From NCBI RefSeq assembly GCF_001559595.1, contig NZ_LNTY01000034.1, positions 496,001-560,000 of the forward strand: a stretch of DNA of 64,000 nucleotides. Reading direction: 5' to 3'. The notes beneath the pieces are model-generated. The model made no database searches and was not told the origin of the DNA. It saw nothing but the letters and a program-made list of their open reading frames with translations. The position numbers were made by a program, and so were the translations under genes. Below are positions 32,729-42,096 of the stretch, piece by piece (within the stretch, counting starts at the first letter, position 1; every line of letters begins with the position of its first letter). The DNA is from Enterovibrio coralii (GTDB taxonomy: Bacteria > Pseudomonadota > Gammaproteobacteria > Enterobacterales > Vibrionaceae).

Positions 32729-33691
32729 ATGAAGAAATCCCTGTCTCGTCTTGATCTGAACCTGCTGGTAACCCTGCAACTCTTGTTGCAGGAGTTAAGC
32801 GTGACGCGTACTGCGAAAAAGCTCAACGTCACACCTTCATCAGTCAGTAAGTCCTTGAACAAACTTCGCGATTGGTTTCACGATCCGCTTTTCGTGAAAA
32901 CGCCCAATGGATTGAAACCCACGCCGTTGGCGCAGTCGATGGCACAGGATTTATCTGATTGGCTTCACATTGGCAGCCAGCTAGTCGATCGCCGTTGCGA
33001 AGAAGTGTCAAAAGGGGTGAAGTTTCACCTCTGTATTGAATCCCCGTTGTTGCTGATCCATCTTAATGCGCTTAGTTCGTGCATTCGTTCTTCTTACCCG
33101 GATGCAACCATCAAAACCTCTAACTGGGATTATGATTCGCTAGACGCCATCATCAGTGGTGACGCAGATATCGGTTTTACCGGGCGAGAGAGTCATCCTA
33201 GATCGCGAGAATCACTGAGTTTACTGCCGTATTTTATCTACCATGAGGTGATTTTTGCAGATTTGCCTGTGGTGTATATGCGTGATGACCATCCTGCGTT
33301 GAACGAACCTTGGACGCTGGATACTTTCCTTCAATACGCGCACATCAATATCGTGTGGGAGAAAAGCGAAACCTGGGCGTTGGATGATGTCTTAAGCGAA
33401 CTGGGCAGGCAGCGTAAAGTGGCGTTGACTCTGTCTAGCTTTGAACAGTCGCTTTACATGGCGTCGCAACCGGGACATGAGATGTTTACCACTGCTCCCG
33501 CGTATTGCCAGCAGTATGCCAGAACCTTGCATCCAAATTTGGTGTGTAAACCGATTCCCGTGTCGCCAGAAATGCAGGAAAAGCTGACGATTCCGTTCAC
33601 GTTAATTTGGCACAAGCGTAATGCACACAATCCCCGAATTAAATGGCTCAAAGAGACCATAAAGTCGCTGTATAACCAAAGCAAAATATAA
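32729..33691 (+). CDS. yidZ: LysR-family regulator YidZ
   Basis: The 320-residue protein has an N-terminal winged helix ([40 protein letters not shown]) and a substrate-binding domain with [30 protein letters not shown] and [26 protein letters not shown], both nearly as in E. coli YidZ. It lies 24 nt after mdtL, the same gene order as E. coli, so it may regulate mdtL. YidZ has been linked with anaerobic nitric oxide protection in E. coli, but its target genes are not settled. Confidence 0.9.
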   Translation: MKKSLSRLDLNLLVTLQLLLQELSVTRTAKKLNVTPSSVSKSLNKLRDWFHDPLFVKTPNGLKPTPLAQSMAQDLSDWLHIGSQLVDRRCEEVSKGVKFHLCIESPLLLIHLNALSSCIRSSYPDATIKTSNWDYDSLDAIISGDADIGFTGRESHPRSRESLSLLPYFIYHEVIFADLPVVYMRDDHPALNEPWTLDTFLQYAHINIVWEKSETWALDDVLSELGRQRKVALTLSSFEQSLYMASQPGHEMFTTAPAYCQQYARTLHPNLVCKPIPVSPEMQEKLTIPFTLIWHKRNAHNPRIKWLKETIKSLYNQSKI

Positions 33692-33714
33692 AAAAACCGC
33701 CCGAGGGAGGGCGG
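33691..33714 (-). terminator. Terminator, better oriented for the nitroreductase gene
   Basis: CCGCCC / GGGCGG stem with loop GAGGGA. On the minus strand it is followed by six Ts; on the plus strand the tail is CAACTTTAAT, weak. It sits immediately at the yidZ stop and 120 nt beyond the nitroreductase stop. Confidence 0.7.
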
Positions 33715-33833
33715 CAACTTTAATATGGTATGTAGTGCTGTGAGTTCTTCCTTGAACTCAGTTGTTATCATTATGACGCTGACGCATTCTGGGTTAGTGT
33801 CAAAATGGTCAGGTGTCCTTTGAGTTATGGATA

Positions 33834-34517
33834 TTAGTGTTCTTTGATGACTTCACTCAGTTCAACGCGCATGCGAGGGCCGTAAACACCCTCTGGACGG
33901 CGTTTACCACAACTTACCACCATACAAACGTCCGCTTCTTTTGGCAGACCCAGTAGTTCTTTTACTTTGTCTTCTTCGTAGCCTTCCATTGGGCAAGAGT
34001 CATAGCCTTCTTCTGACAGTGCGTACATGAAGGTCATAGCCGCTAGAGCGGCACTTTTGTTCAAAATGACGCGCACATCTTCTTTGCGCAGACGGTCGCC
34101 TTCTTCGCCCGCTAGGCCTTTGTATTCAATCATTCCTTCACCTGCATACAGGAAAGGCATGTCTTTTTCGTAGTAAGCAAACACGTGCTCTGGTGTATTT
34201 GGCTTAGACGCAAACGCATTGCGAATCACTTGCGCGTTCATGTCTGCGCGCTGTTTCCATTTCTGCGGTGTGGTGACGAATGCTACTAATTCGTTTGCAG
34301 TTTTCGCTGCGTTTTGCCCCAAACAGCACGCTTTCATAGCCTCCAGTTTTTCTGGGCTTCTTACGCGGTGGAATTCCCACATCTGCATGTTAGAGCTGTT
34401 TGGTGCAAGAGTAGAAAGCTCCAGCGCACGCTCTACGACTTTAGGGTCGAAATCGAATTCTTGGTCATATTTACGGATCGCTCGGCGATATTGAACGATA
34501 TCGGTGAAGTTCTTCAT
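33834..34517 (-). CDS. Nitroreductase-family flavoprotein
   Basis: The 227-residue protein has the N-terminal FMN-binding pattern YRRAIRKYD, APNSSNMQMWEF and the C-terminal AAMTFMYALSEEGYDSCPMEGYEEDKVKELLGLP with VVSCGKRRPEGVYGPRMR. Family members reduce nitro groups, quinones or enones using NAD(P)H. It is divergent from the MFS gene of the CoA/dihydroxyacetone cluster, and the shared region holds an array of TCAAAATG palindromes, so it may belong to the same regulon. Substrate unknown. Confidence 0.85.
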   Translation of the reverse strand: MKNFTDIVQYRRAIRKYDQEFDFDPKVVERALELSTLAPNSSNMQMWEFHRVRSPEKLEAMKACCLGQNAAKTANELVAFVTTPQKWKQRADMNAQVIRNAFASKPNTPEHVFAYYEKDMPFLYAGEGMIEYKGLAGEEGDRLRKEDVRVILNKSAALAAMTFMYALSEEGYDSCPMEGYEEDKVKELLGLPKEADVCMVVSCGKRRPEGVYGPRMRVELSEVIKEH

Positions 34518-34847
34518 CTCTTGTTATTCCTTTATTCAAATTTGATATCTGATGACGCTGCAAAATGTATCAGTTTGAATAAGTCAAAATGAAAACTTTT
34601 TATATGTTTCATTTGTGAAACCGAAACGGTTCACTGAGCGTTCAAAATGACCATTTTGACGCGGTAATTCGATCTTAATTTGAACTTGATCACTCTAAAT
34701 GACTGATTTGAATGGGTCGAAATGACGTTTTGGGTATTGAGTCAAATATTAATATTCCACTTTGAATTATTCCTTATAAAAAATATGGCATTCCACAATG
34801 ATGCATCTCGTCAGGTAAATAATCGTTAATCTCAAGGAAACTTCAAA
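34518..34847. promoter_or_regulatory. Divergent nitroreductase/MFS control region with palindrome array
   Basis: The region contains repeated variants of one palindrome: CAAAATG-TAT-CAGTTTGA (34561-34578), a half-site TCAAAATG (34584-34591), a perfect TCAAAATG-AC-CATTTTGA (34642-34659) and TCGAAATG-AC-GTTTTGGG (34717-34734). A matching perfect copy occurs upstream of the regulator pair at 41989-42008. I see no good sigma-54 -24/-12 promoter. These are the likely sites of one or both DhaR-like regulators. Confidence 0.65.
34642..34659. promoter_or_regulatory. Perfect palindrome TCAAAATG-N2-CATTTTGA (putative operator)
   Basis: An 18-bp perfect inverted repeat about 190 bp upstream of the MFS start. 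It is the best copy of the motif family in this divergent region. Confidence 0.7.
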
Positions 34848-36095
34848 ATGACTAGTGATGCAAAAATCCCAGCCAGAGGTTGGGCAATAGTTTGGATTGC
34901 TTGGCTGGCATTTATGGTCGCCAACTTATCTAACTTCGCGTTTGGCGTGATTCTTCCAGACATGCGAAATGACATTGGCTTCGATCTAGAAACAGCAGGT
35001 TGGCTAAGTGCTATCGCATGGGTAGGTAAAGGTCTTCTAACCATCCCAATCATCTGCTTCATCAGTAAAGGAAAACCAAAAACTGTTTTATTTGGCATCT
35101 TCGTTCTCCTTGGCATCGGGATGATCATGCAGGGCTACGCGACTAACGTCACCATGCTCTTCGTCGGTCGACTGTTTGTTATGGGTGTAGCTGCCGGCAT
35201 CGTTTCTGTACTCGTGGTTTTCAAGATCCAATGGATCCCGAAAGAGAAGCTTGGCTCTATCAACGGCGTCGAAATGTTCACCGGTCCTGCGGGCCAAATG
35301 TTAGGCACAGCGGCATTCCCAATGTTCCTGGCAATGATGGCTGGCTGGCGTGAAGTGATGATCGTCATGGGTGTATTCGCGCTGATTCTGGCTGCGCTTT
35401 GGATGGTGGTTGCGAAAGACAACTCTGAGGGCGAAACCAAACCTTACGAACAAGTCCCTGTACTTCAGCCTCTGAAAGAAGCACTGCAATACAAAAATAC
35501 TTGGATTCTTGCAATTGCGTGGCCGATGACGTCACTGACTTGGATTGCAGTTTACACCTTCTGGCCAACCTACGCGGTTGAGAGTTTGAACCTGTCTATC
35601 GCAGAAGCGGGCATGGTACTGGGTCTGCTGCCAATTGGTTCTGCGATTGCGTGTCTGGTCTCTCCTGTGATTGCGCAGAAGTGGGGTTATGACAAGCCAT
35701 TGATTGTTGCTTCTGGTGTGGTTCTGCCTGTTGCGTACTACAGCCTGATGCTGACTAACAATGTCCTGCTGCTCTCTGCTGCAACGTTCATCGCAGGTTA
35801 CGCCGCTTACAACTTCGTACCACTGGCGTTCACCACACTGTACAAGACCGACATGTCGCCTCGCGCAGTGTCTATGGGTACGGGCTTCATCTTCTCACTG
35901 GTTGGCCTAGGCGGCGCAGCGGGTGGTGCAGCAACGGGTTGGTTAGGTGCGCAATATGGTCTTGAAACTGCATTGTCGTTGACCTGTATCACGCCTGGAT
36001 TCTTCGCTGTTCTGACCATGTTCCTGACTGAAACAGGCTGGAAAGCAGAGCAGAAGAACAAAGCGCAAGAAAATTTAGAAAAAGAACCCGCTTAA
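34848..36095 (+). CDS. MFS transporter heading the CoA/dihydroxyacetone cluster
   Basis: The 415-residue protein has twelve hydrophobic segments with the MFS loop patterns (FGVILPDMRNDIGFDLETAGWLSAIAW; FVGRLFVMGVAAGIVSVLVVFKIQWIP). It starts an operon with acyl-CoA dehydrogenase (29 nt gap) and CoA-transferase genes, so it probably brings in a carboxylate or a glycerol-like compound. It recalls the YdiN/YdiM-type carriers that sit near ydiF and ydiO in E. coli, but I would not name the substrate. Confidence 0.82.
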   Translation: MTSDAKIPARGWAIVWIAWLAFMVANLSNFAFGVILPDMRNDIGFDLETAGWLSAIAWVGKGLLTIPIICFISKGKPKTVLFGIFVLLGIGMIMQGYATNVTMLFVGRLFVMGVAAGIVSVLVVFKIQWIPKEKLGSINGVEMFTGPAGQMLGTAAFPMFLAMMAGWREVMIVMGVFALILAALWMVVAKDNSEGETKPYEQVPVLQPLKEALQYKNTWILAIAWPMTSLTWIAVYTFWPTYAVESLNLSIAEAGMVLGLLPIGSAIACLVSPVIAQKWGYDKPLIVASGVVLPVAYYSLMLTNNVLLLSAATFIAGYAAYNFVPLAFTTLYKTDMSPRAVSMGTGFIFSLVGLGGAAGGAATGWLGAQYGLETALSLTCITPGFFAVLTMFLTETGWKAEQKNKAQENLEKEPA

Positions 36096-36124
36096 TCAAT
36101 ATTCCAATAGACGGAAGGTAAGAA

Positions 36125-37272
36125 ATGAACTTTCTACTCGATAAAGAACATCAGGCAATTTTCGAAAAAGCGAAAGCTTACAGCCTTGAGTGCCTTGCAC
36201 CTGTTGCCCTTGAACTGGAATCAAATCCAGAGCTGTTAAAAGCAAAAATGAAAGAGATGGCGGAGCACGGATTCTACGGTCTGGGCATCCCAAAAGAGAT
36301 GGGTGGCAAGGGTTACAACTACCTGCAAATGTCTCTGGTTTATGAAGGTCTGGCACATGGCAGCGGCATCATGTCATTCCTGCTCCAGCTTCAAAATAAC
36401 ATCAACATGGAAATCGCGACTTTCTACGAAGGTATCGATGAAGAAATTTTGAAGGTCGTTCCAGACTTAGCGAATGGTAACAAAACCACCGCGTTTGCTC
36501 TGACTGAAAGCGCATCAGGTTGCGATCCATCTGCGACGGAAGCTTACGCAGAGCTGGATGGCGATGTTTACCGCATCCAAGGTACCAAAGACTGGATCAC
36601 TAACGCAAAAGACGCTGACTACTTCAACGTCATGGTGAAAGACGGCAAAGACAGCAAGAACATGATCATGCTGTTTGTACCAGCAGATACCAAGGGTCTG
36701 CGTTACCTGGAAAACCGCGAGCGCATGATTGGTAACGGTATGTTTGTTGGCGGCCTTGAGTTTGATAACTGCGTCGTGCCAAAAGCAAACCTGCTGTCGG
36801 CAGACGGTTTCAAAGAAGCCTGAAAGCAATCGACGTTGCACGTGTATTTACGCCAGCAATCGCTATCGGCGTCGCACAACACGCGGTGGATTCAGTGAGC
36901 GAGTACTTAGGTCAGCGTGAGTCATTCGGTAAGCCAATTCTGACTAACCAAGGCGTTCAATGGCAACTAGCTGAAATGGCAACAAAAATCGAAGCGGCTC
37001 GCTGCCTGCTTTACAAAACCGCAGCCGTCATGGACAGCGGTGAGCCAGTGGCACTGACCGCGGCAATGAACAAGCTGTTCGCAACCGATGTGGCGATGGA
37101 TGTCACCGTGAAATGTGCACAACTGTTCGGTGCGGAAGGTTTCATGAAAGATGCGCCAATCGGTCAAGCAATGGCAGTTGCCAAAATGCTGCAAATCGTT
37201 GATGGCACCTCTGAGATTCAAAAGATTGTTGTAGGCCGCGGCATCGCTCGCCAATACCTACCACGTCGCTAA
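36125..37272 (+). CDS. Acyl-CoA dehydrogenase (one frame break; Asp at the usual Glu position)
   Basis: FAD enzyme that introduces or removes a double bond next to an acyl-CoA carbonyl. The N-terminal helical domain is followed by FALTESASGCDPSATEA and QGTKDWITNA (FAD/substrate binding), then the C-terminal GQRESFGKPI and MLQIVDGTSEIQKIVVGRG. In the last motif most family members have EGT with the catalytic Glu; here it is DGT (Asp codon 37201-37203). The frame breaks at 36819-36820: one extra C (GCCCTG) gives FKEALKAIDVARVFTPAIAIG and about 382 residues. Electron acceptor and acyl chain are unknown; no etfAB is in the window. Confidence 0.88.
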
Positions 37273-37308
37273 TTTTCTGAAAGAACTCTACGTATAGGAA
37301 TAATAAAA

Positions 37309-38892
37309 ATGTCTGCACAAAATAAAATAATGGACGTGAAAGAAGCGATTGACCTGATTAAATCTGGCGATTGCGTTGCTATCAACGGTTTCGGTTCGCT
37401 GTGTTTCCCTGAAACGGTTGCGATTGCTCTGGGTAAAAAATTCTTAGAAGAAGGTCAACCACGTGACCTGAGCTACTACTTCGGTGCGGGTCTGGGTGAA
37501 TCTCAAGAAGGCCGTCTGATCGATGCTATCTCTCACGAAGGTATGGTGCGCCGCGTTGTTGCATCACACTTCATCAAGATGCTTGGCCTGAAAAAACTGG
37601 CTGCTGAAAACAAAATCGAAGCCTACAACCTGCCTTACGGTCCAATTAGCCACACTTTCCGTGCTGCAGCGGCAAACCAACCAGGTGTTCTGACGAAAGT
37701 TGGTCTGAAAACCTTCGTTGACCCACGTAACAGCCGCGGTGCATTGAACGAGCGTTCTACTGACACGCTGGCAGAGTTGATGGAAATCGGCGGCGAAGAG
37801 TACTTGTTCTACAAATCACCAAAAGTCGATGTGGCAATCATCCGTGGTACCACAGTTGACGTGAACGGCAACGTGTCATTCGAACATGAAGCGTTCTACC
37901 TTGACCCATACAGCACAGCAATGGCTGCGAAAGCGAACGGCGGTAAGGTCATCGTTCAGGTTGAGCGCGTGTCTGCAACCGCTTCTCACCCACGTACTGT
38001 GAAGCTGCCAGCTGCAATCATCGATGCCATCGTGGTTGATGGTGAGCAAATGCAAACCATGATCGAGAAGTACGAACCTGCTTACACCGGTGAGTTCGTA
38101 ATGCCAGAAGCTGACATCGCGAAGAAACACGAAACCATCGCGCACCTGACATCTGGTAGCGGTAAGAAACCACGTGAACTTCTGCACAAAGTTATCGCGC
38201 GTCGTGCAGCGATGGAACTGGCCGACGGCGCGGTTGTAAACCTGGGCATCGGTGTACCTGAGTTGGTACCAGGCCAAGCGAAAGAAATCGGTATGTCTAC
38301 CAACATGTACCTGACTATCGAAGCGGGTCTGATCGGCGGTACGCCAGTCGGTGGCTTGAGTTTTGGTGCGGTTCTGAACCCAGAAATGTGTCAAGACACG
38401 GCGAGCCAGTTCGACCTGTACGACAGCGGCATGCTGGACATCACCTTCGTTGGCGCAATGCAGGTTGATGGCTCAGGTAACGTAAACGTAAGCCGCGCAG
38501 GTGACAAGATCATCGGTGTGGGTGGTTTCGTTAACCTGACAGCAAGCGCGAAGAAAGCGGTGTTCTGTTTCCCATTCTCTGGTGGCGGCCTGAAGACCGA
38601 AATCGGCAACGGCAAACTGACTATCCATCAAGAAGGTATGTATCCGAAGTTCGTTTCTAGCGTTGATGAAATCTCTGCAAGTGGCGATTTCCGTGCTGAG
38701 CAAGGCACAGTAACCATCTACGTCACAGAGCGTTGCGTATTCGAACGTACTCGCGATGGCATGGTTCTGACCGAAATCGCACCGGGTGTGGATATGCAGC
38801 GTGACATTCTTGACCAACTGCCGTTCACGCCAATCATCTCTCCTGTACTGAAAGAGATGGATGCACGTTTCTTTAACGAAGACGTTGCATAA
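37309..38892 (+). CDS. Acyl-CoA:carboxylate CoA-transferase (YdiF/Pct type)
   Basis: Moves CoA between acyl-CoA and a short carboxylate. The 527-residue protein has the fused alpha and beta halves of family I transferases: GDCVAINGFGSLCFPE near residue 20, then NLGIGVPELVPG and TIEAGLIGGTPVGGLSFG, where the Glu corresponds to the CoA-ester-forming Glu of E. coli YdiF, and the late ITERAVF-like YVTERCVFER and GVDMQRDILDQLPF. It follows the dehydrogenase by 36 nt, so the pair probably activates a carboxylate and desaturates it or the reverse. Confidence 0.9.
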   Translation: MSAQNKIMDVKEAIDLIKSGDCVAINGFGSLCFPETVAIALGKKFLEEGQPRDLSYYFGAGLGESQEGRLIDAISHEGMVRRVVASHFIKMLGLKKLAAENKIEAYNLPYGPISHTFRAAAANQPGVLTKVGLKTFVDPRNSRGALNERSTDTLAELMEIGGEEYLFYKSPKVDVAIIRGTTVDVNGNVSFEHEAFYLDPYSTAMAAKANGGKVIVQVERVSATASHPRTVKLPAAIIDAIVVDGEQMQTMIEKYEPAYTGEFVMPEADIAKKHETIAHLTSGSGKKPRELLHKVIARRAAMELADGAVVNLGIGVPELVPGQAKEIGMSTNMYLTIEAGLIGGTPVGGLSFGAVLNPEMCQDTASQFDLYDSGMLDITFVGAMQVDGSGNVNVSRAGDKIIGVGGFVNLTASAKKAVFCFPFSGGGLKTEIGNGKLTIHQEGMYPKFVSSVDEISASGDFRAEQGTVTIYVTERCVFERTRDGMVLTEIAPGVDMQRDILDQLPFTPIISPVLKEMDARFFNEDVA

Positions 38893-38899
38893 CTAAAAC

Positions 38900-38927
38900 T
38901 CCCGACCTCGAAAGAGTCGGGACCACA
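38900..38927 (+). terminator. Weak terminator or attenuator after the CoA-transferase gene
   Basis: TCCCGAC / GTCGGGA forms a 7-bp stem with a 9-nt loop, followed by CCACATTTTT. The run of Ts is displaced by about five bases, so partial read-through into the dihydroxyacetone kinase genes is likely. Confidence 0.5.
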
Positions 38928-39000
38928 TTTTTCATCATGCATGCTCCGGGTGAAAGCCCATAATTTCTGGTGTGGAAGCGGCTCGATGAGGTACCCGCGT

Positions 39001-39180
39001 ATGAAAAGTGATTGTTGCTACGAGATGGCGAAAGACATTTTTGTTTGCCATCTAGGAATGACAGAAGGCGAAGCGGAAAAGCAACTGGCGACGATGTTCC
39101 AAAACGGCAAATTCGTGTCGACAGCACATTCTTCCCGCGAGAAAAAACTTACGAACTATTCAGATAATAAAAAGGTGTAA
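39001..39180 (+). CDS. Hypothetical small protein, 59 aa
   Basis: ATG 39001 has GAGG 9 nt upstream. The product (MKSDCCYEMAKDIFVCHLGM start, LATMFQNGKFVSTAHS middle, lysine-rich tail) is soluble, with three Cys. It ends 2 nt before the kinase GTG start and carries that gene's ribosome site in its last codons. I do not recognise the family. It may be real and translationally coupled, or leader sequence. Confidence 0.4.
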   Translation: MKSDCCYEMAKDIFVCHLGMTEGEAEKQLATMFQNGKFVSTAHSSREKKLTNYSDNKKV

Positions 39181-39182
39181 TC

Positions 39183-40816
39183 GTGGCTGAACTGATTATC
39201 AACAAAAAAGAATCTTGGGTGTCGGACTCTATCGACGGCACGCTCTATACCCAGCGTCTGGGTAACTTGGTTAAGCTTGACTTCAACAACGACATCAAAA
39301 TTATTGCACGTAACGACTGGAACAAAGACAAAGTTGCCATTATCTGTGGCGGTGGTTCAGGCCACGAGCCAGCACACGCAGGTTTCGTTGGTAAGGGCAT
39401 GCTAACGGCAGCGGTGTGTGGCGACCTGTTCGCAGCACCAAGTGTCGATGCTGTATTGAACGCTATCGTTCATGTCACTGGCGAGAAAGGCTGTCTGGTT
39501 ATCATCAAAAACTACACTGGTGACCGTCTGAACTTTGGTTTGGCGTGTGAGAAAGCCAAAGAAATGGGCTACGACGTTGAACTGGTTATCGTGAACGATG
39601 ACATCTCTATTCCTAACAACCCGAAACCACGTGGTATCGCGGGTACGTTGTTGTGCACAAAGTAGCTGGTCACGTTGCAGAGCAAGGTGGTTCACTGGCT
39701 GACGTTAAAACCGCTGCGCAAAAGGCGATTGATAACACTGCAAGTATAGGTATTGCACTGACTAGCTGTTCACTGCCAGGTGACAACAGCGAAAGCCGTA
39801 TTGCTCGCGGTAAAGCTGAGCTGGGTTTGGGCATTCACGGTGAGTCAGGTATCGAAACGATTGACGTTGCAGAATGCCGCGATTTCGTTGCGCTGATGTC
39901 AGACAAACTGCTGGAAGCACGCCCAAGTGCTGAGCACGCAGTACTCATCAACAACCTTGGCGGTCTGTCTCCGATCGAAATGAACGTGGTAGCAAAAGCC
40001 GTTGTTGAATCCCAATTGGGTGAAGGCGCAGAAAGCTTTGTAGGTCCTGCGGCACTGATGACGGCCATCGACATGAAAGGTTTCTCTTTGTCACTGCTTC
40101 GTCTTGATGATGAACTGCGTGCAGCGTTGGCATCAGAAACAGCGACAGAAGCATGGCCTAGCCTTATCGCGAAACGCGGTTGCCCTGTGGTGGCGTGTGA
40201 AAACAAAGCAGCAAAAATTGACTACACCCCAAGCCAAAACGACGCAGTAGCAACGGCGGTTCGCACTGTGTGTGGCACCTTGATTGATTTGGAATCTGAA
40301 TTAAACCGTCTTGATGCAATTGTCGGTGACGGTGATACAGGTTCAACGTTCGCGGCGGGTGCTCGTAAGGTGCTGGCTGAGCTAGATGCAAACAACCTGC
40401 CTTTAAACGAGCCTGCAACCCTACTGAACGTGGTCGCTGAAAAGTTAACAACGGTAATGGGTGGTTCTTCAGGCGTTCTGCTGTCTATCTTCTTCACCGC
40501 TGCTGGCCGCCACTTGGCAACAAGCAACGATTTAGTTGCGGCACTGCAAGACGGCTTGGCGCGCATGATGCAATACGGCGGCGCGAAACCAGGCGATCGC
40601 ACCATGATCGATGCACTGTTCCCGGCATTCAATGCGTGGGCTGAGCAAGGTTTGGAAGGCGCGGCAACGGCAGCACGTGAAGGTGCAGAAGCGACAGCAA
40701 CCATGCTGAAAGCGAACGCTGGCCGCTCTTCTTACCTGAACAGCGACAGCCTGAACGGCACCAAAGATCCAGGCGCATTCGCAGTTGAATGTGTCTTCGC
40801 TTCACTGACTAAATAA
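39183..40816 (+). CDS. dhaK: ATP-dependent dihydroxyacetone kinase, DhaK-DhaL fusion (one frame break)
   Basis: Phosphorylates dihydroxyacetone to DHAP. The K domain has CGGGSGHEPAHAGFVGKGML, KNYTGDRLNFG and LGLGIHGESGIE (His near residue 219 binds DHA covalently); the L domain has DAIVGDGDTGSTFAAGA (Mg-ADP) and MGGSSGVLLSIFF, GAKPGDRTMIDAL. The GTG at 39183 follows the upstream small ORF by 2 nt with AAGGTG as ribosome site. The frame breaks near 39647: one extra base (ACGGTT or ACGTTT) gives GIAGT-V/F-VVHKVAGHVAEQGG and about 544 residues, the usual length of single-chain kinases. Next gene is gldA, 28 nt away. Confidence 0.92.
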
Positions 40817-40843
40817 CACGAATTAATAAAAGGAAAGTCACTC

Positions 40844-41926
40844 ATGGACAAAATTATTATCTCTCCAAGCAAGTACATCCAAGGCGAAGGCGCGCTGGGT
40901 AACATCGGTAAATACGTTTCAACCTTTGGTTGTAAACCGTTTGCCATTGCGGATGACTTCGTTATGGCACTGACGCAAGACACGGTTTGCACCAGCTTTG
41001 CGGCAAATGAAATGTCTGTTCAGATGGAGCGTTTCAATGGCGAATGTTCACGCCCAGAAATCGAGCGCTTACTTGCACTGGCTGAAGGTATTGAAGCGGA
41101 TGTGATCATCGGTATCGGTGGCGGTAAAACACTGGATACGGCAAAAGCCATCGCGTTCTATGCAAAACGCCCAGTAGTTGTGGTGCCAACTATCGCATCA
41201 ACTGACGCACCAACCTCTGCGCTGGCCGTTATCTACACGCCAGAAGGTGAGTTTGCTGAGTACCTGCTGTTCCCGTCAAACCCGAACATGGTCATCATGG
41301 ATACTGCAATCATCGCGAAAGCACCAGCACGTCTGTTGGTAGCGGGCATGGGTGATGCGCTGTCTACTTGGTTTGAAGCGCGTGCAAACATGACGTCTGG
41401 CAAAGCGACCATGGCGGGCGGCGCACCAACACGTTCAGCGCAAGCACTGGCGAAACTGTGTTACGAAACGCTGCTGGCTGACGGTCTGAAAGCGAAAGTA
41501 GCAGTGGAAAATGGTGTCTCTACCAAAGCGGTTGAGAACATCATCGAAGCGAACACTTACCTAAGTGGTATCGGTTTCGAATCAAGCGGTCTGGCAGGTG
41601 CTCACGCTATCCACAACGGTCTGACCAAACTGGAAGAGTGTCACCACCTGCTGCACGGTGAGAAAGTGGCGTTCGGTACCCTGGTTCAATTGGTGTTGGA
41701 AAACGCTGACTACGAAGAAATCCAAACTGTTATCGGTTTCTGCCGTAGCGTTGGTCTGCCAACAAACCTGCACCAAATGGGTGTTGAAGAGCTGGATAAC
41801 GACAAGCTGATGGAAGTGGCTGAAGCGTCTTGCGCAGAAGGTGAAACCATCCACAACATGCCTTTCCCTGTGACGGCTGAGAAAGTGTTTGCCGCGATTC
41901 TAACTGCTCACCAATTAGGTAAGTAA
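40844..41926 (+). CDS. gldA: Glycerol dehydrogenase GldA
   Basis: NAD-dependent oxidation of glycerol to dihydroxyacetone, the substrate of the kinase upstream. Iron-alcohol-dehydrogenase family signatures: IGIGGGKTLDTAKA, TIASTDAPTSALAVIYT, MGDALSTWFEARA (Asp metal ligand), GLAGAHAIHNGL and HHLLHGEKVAFGTL (His ligands). It aligns along its length with E. coli GldA but is 360 residues, a few shorter at the end. A strong terminator follows, closing the operon. Confidence 0.93.
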   Translation: MDKIIISPSKYIQGEGALGNIGKYVSTFGCKPFAIADDFVMALTQDTVCTSFAANEMSVQMERFNGECSRPEIERLLALAEGIEADVIIGIGGGKTLDTAKAIAFYAKRPVVVVPTIASTDAPTSALAVIYTPEGEFAEYLLFPSNPNMVIMDTAIIAKAPARLLVAGMGDALSTWFEARANMTSGKATMAGGAPTRSAQALAKLCYETLLADGLKAKVAVENGVSTKAVENIIEANTYLSGIGFESSGLAGAHAIHNGLTKLEECHHLLHGEKVAFGTLVQLVLENADYEEIQTVIGFCRSVGLPTNLHQMGVEELDNDKLMEVAEASCAEGETIHNMPFPVTAEKVFAAILTAHQLGK

Positions 41927-41942
41927 TTCGCTGATTTAAAAT

Positions 41943-41980
41943 AAAAAACCTCGGTGCTGCTATGTGGTGCCGAGGTTTTT
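41943..41980 (+). terminator. Terminator after gldA
   Basis: AAAAACCTCGG / CCGAGGTTTTT stem around TGCTGCTATGTGGTG. Strong, with T-run; the palindrome at 41989-42008 follows immediately. Confidence 0.93.
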
Positions 41981-41988
41981 GATTAGAG

Positions 41989-42008
41989 TCAAAATGAATG
42001 CATTTTGA
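41989..42008. promoter_or_regulatory. Palindrome TCAAAATG-N4-CATTTTGA upstream of the regulator pair
   Basis: Perfect 8-bp arms separated by AATG, 89 bp upstream of the first regulator start. It shares both arms with the palindrome at 34642-34659 upstream of the MFS gene, suggesting one protein binds both and controls its own gene. Confidence 0.7.
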
Positions 42009-42096
42009 CGGTACAAACCTCTCACTATTGTCACAAAGCGATTTGGAATAAAACCCTACGTATTACAATAGGTTGTCTTTAATTTGAGTTGTTAAT

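Noticed and set aside
34770..34830. Possible sigma-54 promoter TATGGCAT...ATGCAT before the MFS gene
   Set aside because: The GG and GC elements do not have the required ten-base spacing.
38941..39000. Longer start (38941) for the small ORF before the dihydroxyacetone kinase gene
   Set aside because: The upstream part overlaps the weak terminator tail and lacks a ribosome site; ATG 39001 has GAGG at good spacing.
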